A stretch of DNA of 64,000 bases. Source: Scylla paramamosain (lineage: Eukaryota; Arthropoda; Malacostraca; Decapoda; Portunidae). Under the pieces are notes generated by a model, which worked only from the letters and a program-made list of their open reading frames with translations, was not told the origin of the DNA and searched no databases. This document shows positions 54,974 through 64,000 of the stretch, piece by piece (position 1 is the first letter of the stretch; each line of letters starts with the position of its first letter). Both the position numbers and the translations under genes were made by a program. The DNA lies in NCBI RefSeq assembly GCF_035594125.1, contig NC_087151.1, positions 18,417,501 to 18,481,500 on the forward strand, read 5' to 3'.

Positions 54974-57230
54974 GCCTCTGGCGTTTTGCCTCTGCTAGTT
55001 AGGGGGACCTGAGGCGGTATTTTGCTGATTTTCCTTGGAATGACTACTGCTTCCGTGTCAGAGACCCGTCTTTGTGTGCTGAGCGCATAACAGAGGTGAT
55101 AGTGTCTGGCATGGAGGCGTACATTCCTCACTCTTTTTCTCGTCCTAAACCTTCTAAACCTTGGTTTAACACAGCTTGTTCTCGTGCTATACATGATAGA
55201 GAGGTGGCCCACAAAAGGTACTTAAGCCTTCCTTCACCAGAATCTCATGCACTTTATATTTCTGCCCGGAACCATGCCAAGTCTGTTCTCCAACTAGCCA
55301 AAAACTCCTTCATTAACAGAAAATGTCAAAACCTTTCAAGATCTAACTCCCCTCGTGATTTCTGGCATCTAGCCAAAAATATCTCCAATAACTTTGCTTC
55401 TTCTTCTTTCCCTCCTCTACTTCAACCAGATGGCACCACTGCTATCACATCTATTTCTAAAGCTGAACTCTTTGCTCAAACCTTTGCTAAAAACTCTACC
55501 TTGGACGATTCTGGGCTTGTTCCTCCCTCTCCTCCACCCTCTGACTACTTCATGCCTCGTATTAAAATTCTTCGTAATGATGTTTTCCATGCCCTCGCTG
55601 GCCTAAACCCTCAGAAGGCTTATGGACCTGATGGGGTCCCTCCTATTGTTCTCCGAAACTGTGCCTCCGTGCTTGCACCTTGCCTAGTCAAACTCTTTCA
55701 GCTCTGTCTGTCAACATCTACCTTTCCTTCTTGCTGGAAGTTTGCCTATATTCAACCTGTTCCTAAAAAGGGTGACCGCTCTAATCCCTCAAACTACCGT
55801 CCTATTGCTTTAATTTCCTGCTTATCTAAAGTTTTTGAATCTATCCTCAACAGGAAGATTCTTAAACATCTATCACTTCACAACCTTCTATCTGATCGCC
55901 AGTATGGGTTCCGTCAAGGCCGCTCTACTGGTGATCTTCTGGCTTTCCTTACTGAGTCTTGGTCATCCTCTTTTAGAGACTTTGGTGAAACTTTTGCTGT
56001 TGCCTTGGACATATCAAAAGCCTTTGATAGAGTCTGGCACAAAGCTTTGATTTCCAAACTACCCTCCTACGGTTTCTATCCTTCTCTCTGTAACTTCATC
56101 TCAAGTTTCCTTTCTGACCATTCTATTGCTGCTGTGGTAGACGGTCACTGTTCTTCTCCTAAATCTATTAACAGTGGTGTTCCTCAGGGTTCTGTCCTGT
56201 CACCCACTCTCTTCTTATTATTCATTAATGATCTTCTAAACCAAACTTCTTGTCCTATCCACTCCTATGCTGATGATACCACCCTGCACTTTTCCACGTC
56301 TTTTCATAGACGTCCAACCCTTCAGGAGGTAAACATATCACGCAGGGAAGCCACAGAACGCCTGACTTCTGATCTTTCTAAAATTTCTGATTGGGGCAGA
56401 TCAAACTTGGTATTGTTCAATGCCTCAAAAACTCAATTCCTCCATCTATCAACTCGACACAATCTTCCAGACAACTATCCCCTCTTCTTCAATGACACTC
56501 AACTGTCCCCCTCTTCTACACTGAACATCCTCGGTCTGTCCTTTACCTATAATCTGAACTGGAAACTTCACATCTCATCTCTAGCTAAAACAGCTTCTAT
56601 GAAGTTAGGTGTTCTGAGACGTCTCCGCCAGTTTTTCTCACCCCCCCAGCTGCTAACTCTGTACAAGGGCCTTATCCGTCCATGTATGGAGTATGCTTCA
56701 CATGTCTGGGGGGGTTCCACTCATACTGCTGTTCTAGACAGGGTGGAATCAAAAGCTTTTCGTCTCATCAACTCCTCTCCTCTAACTGACTGTCTTCAGC
56801 CTCTCTCTCACCGCCGCAATGTTGCATCTCTAGCTGTCTTCTACCGCTATTTTCATGCTAACTGCTCTTCTGATCTTGCTAACTGCATGCCTCCCCTCCT
56901 TCTGCGGCCTCGCTGCACAAGACTTTCTTCTTTCTCTCACTCCTATTCTGTCCACCTCTCTAACGCAAGAGTTAACCAGTATTCTCAATCATTCATCCCT
57001 TTCTCTGGTAAACTCTGGAACTTCTTGCCTGCTTCTGTATTTCCACCTTCCTATGACTTGAATTCCTTCAAGAGGGAGGTTTCAAGACACTTATCCACCA
57101 ATTTTTGACCACTGCTTTGACCCTTTTAGGGACTGGCATTTCAGTGGGCATTTTTTTTTATTAGATTTTTGTTGCCCTTGGCCAGTATCCTTCCTACATA
57201 AAAAAAAAAAAAAAAATAAAAAAAAATAAA
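54974..57230 (+). mobile_element. J4: 5'-truncated Jockey-like insertion
   Basis: The insertion is absent from both other arm copies, which gives its exact limits. It starts at the position equivalent to codon 277 of J3 and ends in a poly(A) stretch (57200-57230). Compared with the empty site (3335-3358), 24 bp of target are missing and no target duplication is seen. Confidence 0.93.
55003..57108 (+). CDS. Jockey-like reverse transcriptase, truncated but open (J4)
   Basis: 701 codons open from just after an in-frame TAG (55000-55002) that replaces a Trp codon of J3. Contains the [11 protein letters not shown], the [15 protein letters not shown] block, QYGFRQGRS, motif [12 protein letters not shown] (D about residue 336), [10 protein letters not shown] and the YADD box (residues 422-425), then thumb and a C-terminal region ending [13 protein letters not shown]. 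No RNase H or zinc knuckle is seen. The endonuclease is lost by 5' truncation. The nearest start is a TTG at 55072 or internal ATGs, so translation is doubtful. Confidence 0.9.
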   Translation, partial: GDLRRYFADFPWNDYCFRVRDPSLCAERITEVIVSGMEAYIPHSFSRPKPSKPWFNTACSRAIHDREVAHKRYLSLPSPESHALYISARNHAKSVLQLAKNSFINRKCQNLSRSNSPRDFWHLAKNISNNFASSSFPPLLQPDGTTAITSISKAELFAQTFAKNSTLDDSGLVPPSPPPSDYFMPRIKILRNDVFHALAGLNPQKAYGPDGVPPIVLRNCASVLAPCLVKLFQLCLSTSTFPSCWKFAYIQPVPKKGDRSNPSNYRPIALISCLSKVFESILNRKILKHLSLHNLLSDRQYGFRQGRSTGDLLAFLTESWSSSFRDFGETFAVALDISKAFDRVWHKALISKLPSYGFYPSLCNFISSFLSDHSIAAVVDGHCSSPKSINSGVPQGSVLSPTLFLLFINDLLNQTSCPIHSYADDTTLHFSTSFHRRPTLQEVNISRREATERLTSDLSKISDWGRSNLVLFNASKTQFLHLSTRHNLPDNYPLFFNDTQLSPSSTLNILGLSFTYNLNWKLHISSLAKTASMKLGVLRRLRQFFSPPQLLTLYKGLIRPCMEYASHVWGGSTHTAVLDRVESKAFRLINSSPLTDCLQPLSHRRNVASLAVFYRYFHANCSSDLANCMPPLLLRPRCTRLSSFSHSYSVHLSNARVNQYSQSFIPFSGKLWNFLPASVFPPSYDLNSFKREVSRHLSTNF

Positions 57231-59884
57231 TAAACCTTATCATATTATGTTTTTATTTATCTTCATGATAGATTTTTTGATTTTAAGTTGTCTATTGTGT
57301 TTACTTTAAGTAATGTACTTTTAAATTTTTCATTTGCCTGAAAAGCATCAAGCTTATACATAGGCTGGCCAATAATGTATACCTATCCAATAATGAAATG
57401 TATAAACCTAGGCTATAATAAAGTGTTTAAGTGTTTAAGTGTTTAAGTGATACACCCAATATTCTTGACCTTTTCCTAACCTCTAATCCTTCTGCTTATG
57501 CTGTTACCCTATCTTCTCCATTGGGCTCCTCCAATCACAATCTCATATCTGTATCTTGTCCTATTGCTCCAATCCATCCTCAGGATCTCCTAAGGAGAGG
57601 TGCCTCTGGTGTTTTGCCTCTGCTAGTTGGGGGGAACTGAGGAGCTACTTTGCTGAATTTCCTTGGAATGACTACTGCTTCTGTGCCAGAGACTGTGTGC
57701 CGAGCGCATAACGGAGGTGATAGTGTCTGGCATCGGGCCCTACATTCCTCACTCTTTTTCTCGACCTAAACCTTCCAAACCTTGGTTTAACACAGCCTGT
57801 TCTCCTGTTATTCATGATAGAGAGGTAGCTCACAAAAGGTACTTGAGCCTTCCATTACCAGAATCTCTTGCACTTTATATTTCTGCCCATACCTAAACCT
57901 TCCAAACCTTGGTTTAACACAGCCTGTTCTCCTGCTATTCATGATAGAGAGGTAGCTCACTAAAGGTACCTGAGCCTTCCATTACTAGAATCTCTTGCAC
58001 TTTATATTTCTGTCCGGAACCATGCCAAGTCTGTTCTCCAACTAGCCAAAACTCCTTCATTAATAGTGTCAAAATCTTTCAAGATCTAACTCCCCTCGTG
58101 ATCTCTGGCACCTAGCCAAAAACATCTCCAATAACTTTGCTTCTTCTTTCCCTCCTTTATTTCAACCAGATAGTACCACTGTTATCATATCTATCTCTAA
58201 AGCTGAACTCTTTGCTCAAACCTTTGCTAAAAACTCTACCTTGGACAATTCAGGGCTTGTTCCTCCCTCTCCTCCATCCTCCATGCTACCTATTAAAATT
58301 CTTCACAATGATGTTTTCCATGCCCTTGCTGGCCTAAACCCTCGGAAGGCTTATGGACCTGATGGGGTCCCTCCTATTGTTCTCCAAAACTGCTCCTCTG
58401 TGCTTGCACCTTGCCTAGTCAAACTCTTTCATCTTTGTCTATCAACATCTATCTTTTCTTCTTGCTGGAAGCTTGCCTACATTCAGCCTATTCCTAAAAA
58501 GCGTGACCGTTCTAATCCCTCAAATAACCATCCTGTTGCTGTAATTTCCTGCTTATCTGAAGTTTTTGATGCATCAACAGGAAGATTCTTAAACATCTAT
58601 CACTTCACAACCTTCTATCTGATCAACAGTATGGGTTCCGTCAATGCCACTCTACTGGTGATCCGGCTTTCCTTACTGAGTCTTGATTATCCTCTTTTAG
58701 AGATTTTGGTGAATCTTTTGCTGATACCTTAGACATATCAAAAGCTTTTGATAGAGTGGCACAAAGCTTTGATTTCCAAATTACCCTCCTACAGCCTCTA
58801 TCCTTCTCTTGGTAACTTGATCTCGAGTTTCTTTTCTGACCATTCTATTGGTACTGTGGTAGATGGTCACTGTTCTTCTCCTAAATCTATTGACAATGGT
58901 GTTCCTCAGGGTTTTGTCCTGTCACCCACTCTCTTCCTATTATTCATCAATGACCTTCTAAACCAAACTTTTGTCCTATCCATTCCTATGCTGATGATAC
59001 CACCCTGCACTTTTCCGCGTCTTTTTGTAGACGTCCAACCCTTCAGGAAGTAAACAGTTCACACAAGGAAGCCACAGAATTCCTGACTTCTGATCTCTCC
59101 AAAATTTCTGACTGGGGGAGAGTGAACTTAGTATTGTTCAGTGTCCCAAGAATTCAATTCCTCCGTCTATCAACTCGACACAACCTTCCAGACAACTATC
59201 CCCTCTTCTTCAGTGACACTCAACCGTCCCCTTTCTCTACACTGAACATCCTCAGTCTGTCCTCTGTCCTTTAATCATAATCTAAACTGGAAACTTCACA
59301 TCTCATCTCTAGCTAAAACAGTTTCTGTGAAGTTAGGCATCAGTCTTCTTCACCAGTTTTTCTCACCCCCACCCCTCCTTATCCGTCCATGTATGTAGTA
59401 TGCTATCTTTTAGATAGGGTGTAATCAAAAGTTTTCCATCTCATCAACTCCTTTCCTCTAACTGACCGTCTTCAGCCTCATTCTCATTGCTGCAATGTTG
59501 CATCTCTTGCTATCTTCTACTGCTATTTTCATGCCAACTGCTCTTCTTATCTTGTGAAGTGCATGCCTCCCCTCCTCCCTTGGTTTTGCTGCATAAGACT
59601 TTCTTTTTTCTCTCATCCCTATTCTGTCCACTTCTCTAATGCAAGTTAACCAGTATTCTCAATCATTCATCCCTTTCTCTAGTAAACCTTGGAACTCCCT
59701 GCCTGCCTCTGTATTTCCACCTTCCTATGACTTGAACTCTTTCAAGAGTGAGGTTTCAAGACACTTAACTTGTATTTTTGACTAACATTTTTGACTGTTT
59801 GGGGACTGGCACCTCAGTGGCAGTTTTTTTTTTTTTTTTGCTGGAATTTTTGTTTCCCTTGGCCTGTGCCACTCCTACATGAAG

Positions 59885-60022
59885 GGGAAAAAAAGAAAAA
59901 AAAGGGAGGTAGATGTGATCAGGGACTGAACCAGGAATGAACATACCAGAATACCAAGCCTTAACTAACTGGACCATGAGGTACCTCACAGCTAATCTAG
60001 CTTTGGCTCATATTTGTGTCCT
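59885..60022 (-). mobile_element. tRNA-derived SINE copy 1, third arm
   Basis: Same element as 6010-6145. Confidence 0.5.
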
Positions 60023-60386
60023 ATCAATGCATTACATGGCTCTTCCTTCTAGGTTAATTTCTGATGTTTCATTAATTTAATGTGGTACAATAAGTATCCA
60101 AACAATCCAAAGTGTGTGTCTGGGAAGTGTGGTTCTGGTCTTGCAAGGTTTACCAGAGTATTCACTAGGAAGCCCCTGCTCCATTCATGTTTTCTCCCTT
60201 TTTTGGGTGGGACACTCATTTCCTGTTTGACGCAACAAAACAATGCCATCATAAGTTCATACTAGGCTTTATTCTTTCCCCTATATGAAATCTTTTAAGA
60301 CCATCCCACCACCATGTTGCCAATGTCATAGTTAAACAAAGAAATACATTTCCTATTACAAAATTAAAAATTATGAAAAAAAAAAT

Positions 60387-60520
60387 GTATAAACATGGGA
60401 AGTGGATGTGACCAGGGATTGAAACCAGATCTGACAAGCTTAAAGGACAAGCCTTTAGCTGACATAATCATAAAGTACATCACATCTAGTTTAGCTTTAG
60501 CTCATGTTTTCACATCCTAG
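60387..60520 (-). mobile_element. tRNA-derived SINE copy 2, third arm
   Basis: Same element as 6510-6640. Confidence 0.45.
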
Positions 60521-61501
60521 CTGAGGTCTAAAAATGTGTACCAAGCATTTATGTTCCTTTTTACATAAGCTACTGTTGTTATTTGTCGACAGTATATAAT
60601 TTATTTAGAGCTGCCTGTTATTTATTTTTCCAGTTTTTAGAATAACATCTCACAGGTATCAATAATTTTAACCCCCTGAGCAACAAGCAACACAGTGGTG
60701 TGCATTTCAGGGCTCTGATGGGTAATGAATGTATGTGCCTCATGATTTTCAATCCTTAAATCAAAATGAAAGTGGGAGAGAGATATTTTGAACATTACTT
60801 AGCAACATTTACAAAGCTGCTCCCTACCACTTTTAGTGACTTGCCATCTGGTATTCTATACAAGGCAAGTATCATGGAAGGAGGTGATCTGCCCTCATCC
60901 TAATGAATGGCTAAGTGCAAATGCAAGCTAACCTCATCCACTCCCATTAAGTGCTGTTAAACAAGGAGTCACAGTGGAAGAACATTTCTTTTGATATGTG
61001 GGGAAAGCAGTGAGGGCAGGTGGGGCAAGTGAGCTGTAGCCAGTACTATATCCAGCATAATGAACACACCTTTACTTCCTGTTGAACTAAAATAATGAGT
61101 CAGACAAAAGTACCACTAGAATGGAAAAGGATAGGTGCTTCTTATGCTGTAAGTTTCATTATTCTAGAATCTGTACTAAATGAGATATAACTAGGAATAA
61201 GAGTTATTTTTCTCCAAAAACTCATTACAAGAAGAGGTTTCTGCACAAAAAACCCGTTGCTTAGGGGCTAGCAGAAGTTTCTGCATACTGGTAGTCTAGC
61301 TGAGTAGGTAATGCTTGTTGAAAGGTGATTACAAAATAATTTTATTACTGTAATATTTAGAGGCACTAGATCATTGATTATGGGGTATTATGAGTGAAAG
61401 AATTCACTGAAGAGTGTCTCTGGTATAATTGGCACCCAATCACTAATTGCACATTATGAAGGGACACTGTAATGTCAGTGTCATCAAATTCTGTCCCCCT
61501 C

Positions 61502-61503
<2 letters not shown>
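60521..61503. other. Non-coding stretch, third copy
   Basis: Same as 6646-7626; nothing recognised. Confidence 0.6.
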
Positions 61504-61537
<34 letters not shown>

Positions 61538-61760
61538 GGGCAGCAGAATTCTTATAAAAGAAGGAATAATAACAGACAAACAATATGGCTCCAGGAAAAG
61601 AAAATCATGTGTAACAAATCTATTAAGCTTCAGCTCAACAGTGATGACATCATGTAGGAAAGAGAAGCATTTGTGGACTGTATATAACTAGATCTGATAA
61701 AAAGCTTTTGACAAGGTTCCCCCATGAAAGACTTATGTGGAAACTTGAAAATATTAAGAG
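61538..61760 (+). pseudogene. CR1-like relic, cut by J3
   Basis: The first 220 bp of the relic seen at 7655-8925. It ends at KLENIK, where J3 begins. Confidence 0.75.
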
Positions 61761-64000
61761 CAGTAGACACCTGCCGAAACGATAATTACTCCCAGTGAGG
61801 TCTAAAGCACTGTTCAGGGGGTGCTGTGAACTTATCATTAAACCCAGCTGTGACCTCACTGAACGTTTCCCTTTGTGTCTCACAACACAAGGGGGTAGTC
61901 ACAGCCTGCCCTCTAAAGACAACTCTCTTCCTCCACACAAAACTACAAGCACCTAATAACACACACACCCTTCACTCCAAAAATTTTAAAATCATGGCGA
62001 CTCCTACACCAGCCTCGGAGTCCCCATCTGGGGAGGGGACCATAAATGTCCCCAGGTCGGACTGCCTTTCCGTCGACGACCCTAAGTGTCTTGACACCCC
62101 CCTCAACTTTTTCTTCATTAACTTCTGCAACATTCGCGGTCTAAGATCTAATTTTCAATCTGTAGAACACCACCTCTCCTCTTCTAAACCTCATCTTCTT
62201 TTCCTCACTGAAACTCAGGTGTCTGAGGCAACTGACAGTAGCCCCTTTTCTGTTCCCTCCTACTTTCTCTATCCTCATTTTCGATCCAAAGCTGGATGCT
62301 GCGTTTATGTGCGCAATGACTTAACCTGCTCTCGTGCCCACGCTCTTGAATCTTCCGAGTTTTCCACCATCTGGCTACGACTACAGAGTCATTCTCATAC
62401 TAAATTTATCTGTGCTGTATACCTCTCTCCTAACTCCTCTGACTATAAGAAATTCTTTGACTACTTAACTTCCAAAGTGGAGCACATTCTGACCCTCTTC
62501 CCTTTTGCAGAGATCTCCATTCTTGGAGACTTCAATGTTCACCACCAGCTTTGGCTTTCCTCTCCCTTCACTGACCATCCTGGTGAACTAGCCTACAACT
62601 TTGCTATCCTCCATGACCTAGAGCAATTGGTGCAACACCCTACTCGTATTCCTGACCGTCTTGGAGATACGCCCAACATTCTTGACCTTTTCCTGACCTC
62701 TAATCCTTCTGCTTATGCTGTCACCCTTTCTTCTCCGTTGGGCTCCTCCGATCACAATCTCATATCTTTATCTTGTCCTATCACTCCAATCCCTCCTCAG
62801 GATCCCCCTAAGCGAAGGTGCCTCTGGCGTTTTGCCTCTGCTAGTTGGGGGGACCTGAGGCGGTATTTTGCTGATTTTCCTTGGAATGACTACTGCTTCC
62901 GTGTCAGAGACCCGTCTTTGTGTGCTGAGCGCATAACAGAGGTGATAGTGTCTGGCATGGAGGCGTACATTCCTCACTCTTTTTCTCGTCCTAAACCTTC
63001 TAAACCTTGGTTTAACACAGCTTGTTCTCGTGCTATACATGATAGAGAGGTGGCCCACAAAAGGTACTTAAGCCTTCCTTCACCAGAATCTCATGCACTT
63101 TATATTTCTGCCCGGAACCATGCCAAGTCTGTTCTCCAACTAGCCAAAAACTCCTTCATTAACAGAAAATGTCAAAACCTTTCAAGATCTAACTCCCCTC
63201 GTGATTTCTGGCATCTAGCCAAAAATATCTCCAATAACTTTGCTTCTTCTTCTTTCCCTCCTCTACTTCAACCAGATGGCACCACTGCTATCACATCTAT
63301 TTCTAAAGCTGAACTCTTTGCTCAAACCTTTGCTAAAAACTCTACCTTGGACGATTCTGGGCTTGTTCCTCCCTCTCCTCCACCCTCTGACTACTTCATG
63401 CCTCGTATTAAAATTCTTCGTAATGATGTTTTCCATGCCCTCGCTGGCCTAAACCCTCAGAAGGCTTATGGACCTGATGGGATCCCTCCTATTGTTCTCC
63501 GAAACTGTGCCTCCGTGCTTGCACCTTGCCTAGTCAAACTCTTTCAGCTCTGTCTGTCAACATCTACCTTTCCTTCTTGCTGGAAGTTTGCCTACATTCA
63601 ACCTGTTCCTAAAAAGGGTGACCGCTCTAATCCCTCAAACTACCGTCCTATTGCTTTAATTTCCTGCTTATCTAAAGTTTTTGAATCTATCCTCAACAGG
63701 AAGATTCTTAAACATCTATCACTTCACAACCTTCTATCTGATCGCCAGTATGGGTTCCGTCAAGGCCGCTCTACTGGTGATCTTCTGGCTTTCCTTACTG
63801 AGTCTTGGTCATCCTCTTTTAGAGACTTTGGTGAAACTTTTGCTGTTGCCTTGGACATATCAAAAGCCTTTGATAGAGTCTGGCACAAAGCTTTGATTTC
63901 CAAACTACCCTCCTACGGTTTCTATCCTTCTCTCTGTAACTTCATCTCAAGTTTCCTTTCTGACCGTTCTATTGCTGCTGTGGTAGACGGTCACTGTTCT
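61761..64000 (+). mobile_element. J3: apparently full-length 5' part of a Jockey-like retrotransposon
   Basis: The sequence diverges from the empty arm at 61761 with CAGTAGACACCTGCC. This probable true 5' end is followed by a 233-bp leader with no ORF, and then the long ORF. The 3' end is outside the window. Confidence 0.88.
61994..64000 (+). CDS. Jockey-like endonuclease/reverse transcriptase, intact to window edge (J3)
   Basis: ATG at 61994 opens 669 codons without a stop. The N-terminus is the APE-type endonuclease: N46 (NIRG), E73 (LTETQ), GDFN at 178-181, and SDH with D253 and H254. A connector of about 200 residues follows, then the RT: PDGIPP (about 493), [24 protein letters not shown] and motif A with D621 ([11 protein letters not shown]). 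The catalytic YADD would lie just past the edge; its presence in J4 predicts it. The enzyme nicks target DNA and primes reverse transcription from the nick. There is no separate ORF1 in the 233-bp leader, which is unusual for the Jockey group, so the clade could instead be an RTE-like or other single-ORF lineage. Confidence 0.93.
   Translation, partial: MATPTPASESPSGEGTINVPRSDCLSVDDPKCLDTPLNFFFINFCNIRGLRSNFQSVEHHLSSSKPHLLFLTETQVSEATDSSPFSVPSYFLYPHFRSKAGCCVYVRNDLTCSRAHALESSEFSTIWLRLQSHSHTKFICAVYLSPNSSDYKKFFDYLTSKVEHILTLFPFAEISILGDFNVHHQLWLSSPFTDHPGELAYNFAILHDLEQLVQHPTRIPDRLGDTPNILDLFLTSNPSAYAVTLSSPLGSSDHNLISLSCPITPIPPQDPPKRRCLWRFASASWGDLRRYFADFPWNDYCFRVRDPSLCAERITEVIVSGMEAYIPHSFSRPKPSKPWFNTACSRAIHDREVAHKRYLSLPSPESHALYISARNHAKSVLQLAKNSFINRKCQNLSRSNSPRDFWHLAKNISNNFASSSFPPLLQPDGTTAITSISKAELFAQTFAKNSTLDDSGLVPPSPPPSDYFMPRIKILRNDVFHALAGLNPQKAYGPDGIPPIVLRNCASVLAPCLVKLFQLCLSTSTFPSCWKFAYIQPVPKKGDRSNPSNYRPIALISCLSKVFESILNRKILKHLSLHNLLSDRQYGFRQGRSTGDLLAFLTESWSSSFRDFGETFAVALDISKAFDRVWHKALISKLPSYGFYPSLCNFISSFLSDRSIAAVVDGHCS

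Larger units (their letters stand above)
54195..59906 (+). pseudogene. J1 copy in the third arm, split by J4
   Basis: Same relic as 2556-6030. Endonuclease part 54334-54780 (GDFN kept), RT parts 58241-58732 and 58748-59053. J4 landed inside the foreign insert that already separated the two halves. Confidence 0.88.

Noticed and set aside
55072..57108. TTG at 55072 as the real start of the J4 protein
   Set aside because: The frame is open further upstream to a nonsense codon at 55000, and the element is 5'-truncated; no natural start exists here.

Overview
The window is eukaryotic, AT-rich, intron-bearing and dense in transposons. I infer an arthropod, most likely a decapod crustacean and possibly a crab. 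The grounds are very long (CT)n, (TA)n and (CA)n arrays, a Jockey-like non-LTR retrotransposon whose protein resembles those abundant in decapod genomes, a DD34D mariner, Penelope-like GIY-YIG relics, CR1-like relics and tRNA-derived SINEs. This is inferred from family resemblance only; no database was searched. Nearly all coding capacity belongs to mobile elements. The only host-like coding sequence is a set of short exons (called X, Y and Z here) from one unidentified gene, plus one Ser/Pro-rich candidate exon.

The dominant feature is two large, nested inverted repeats. Left to right: arm A (1-10852, forward); a short inverted piece of the host gene (10853-11642); a head-to-head satellite array (11643-15981); a forward piece of the host gene running into the start of arm A again (15982-18559); a patchwork of Penelope-like and CR1-like fragments and a 505-bp inverted repeat (18560-24320); a unique stretch (24321-24878); arm A in reverse (24879-35626); the host gene with exons Z, Y and X on the minus strand (35627-39390); a mariner (39575-40825); a second head-to-head satellite array (41135-46490); then the mirror image: mariner (minus strand), host exons X, Y and Z (plus strand) and arm A forward again (51941-61760). 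The right palindrome has arms of about 15.5 kb (27864-43345) and 17.5 kb (44277-61760). The left one pairs 1-10852 with 24879-35626.

Arm A carries, in order, a MITE nested in another MITE with a (CT)n core, a 109-bp tandem repeat, a decayed Jockey-like copy (J1), two tRNA-SINE copies, a CR1-like RT relic and a second truncated Jockey-like copy (J2). The right-hand forward copy of arm A has two insertions that the others lack: a 5'-truncated Jockey-like copy with an intact RT (J4, 54974-57230), and the 5' part of an apparently intact copy (J3, from 61761), whose ORF stays open for 669 codons to the window edge.

Both palindromes are centred on the same diverged satellite. Exon variants group by palindrome (copies 1 and 2 against copies 3 and 4). 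Either each palindrome arose by its own fold-back, or arm-to-arm conversion homogenises it. An assembly artefact must be excluded, but the arm-specific insertions and the different microsatellite and tandem-repeat lengths show that the arms are not one sequence simply copied by the assembler.
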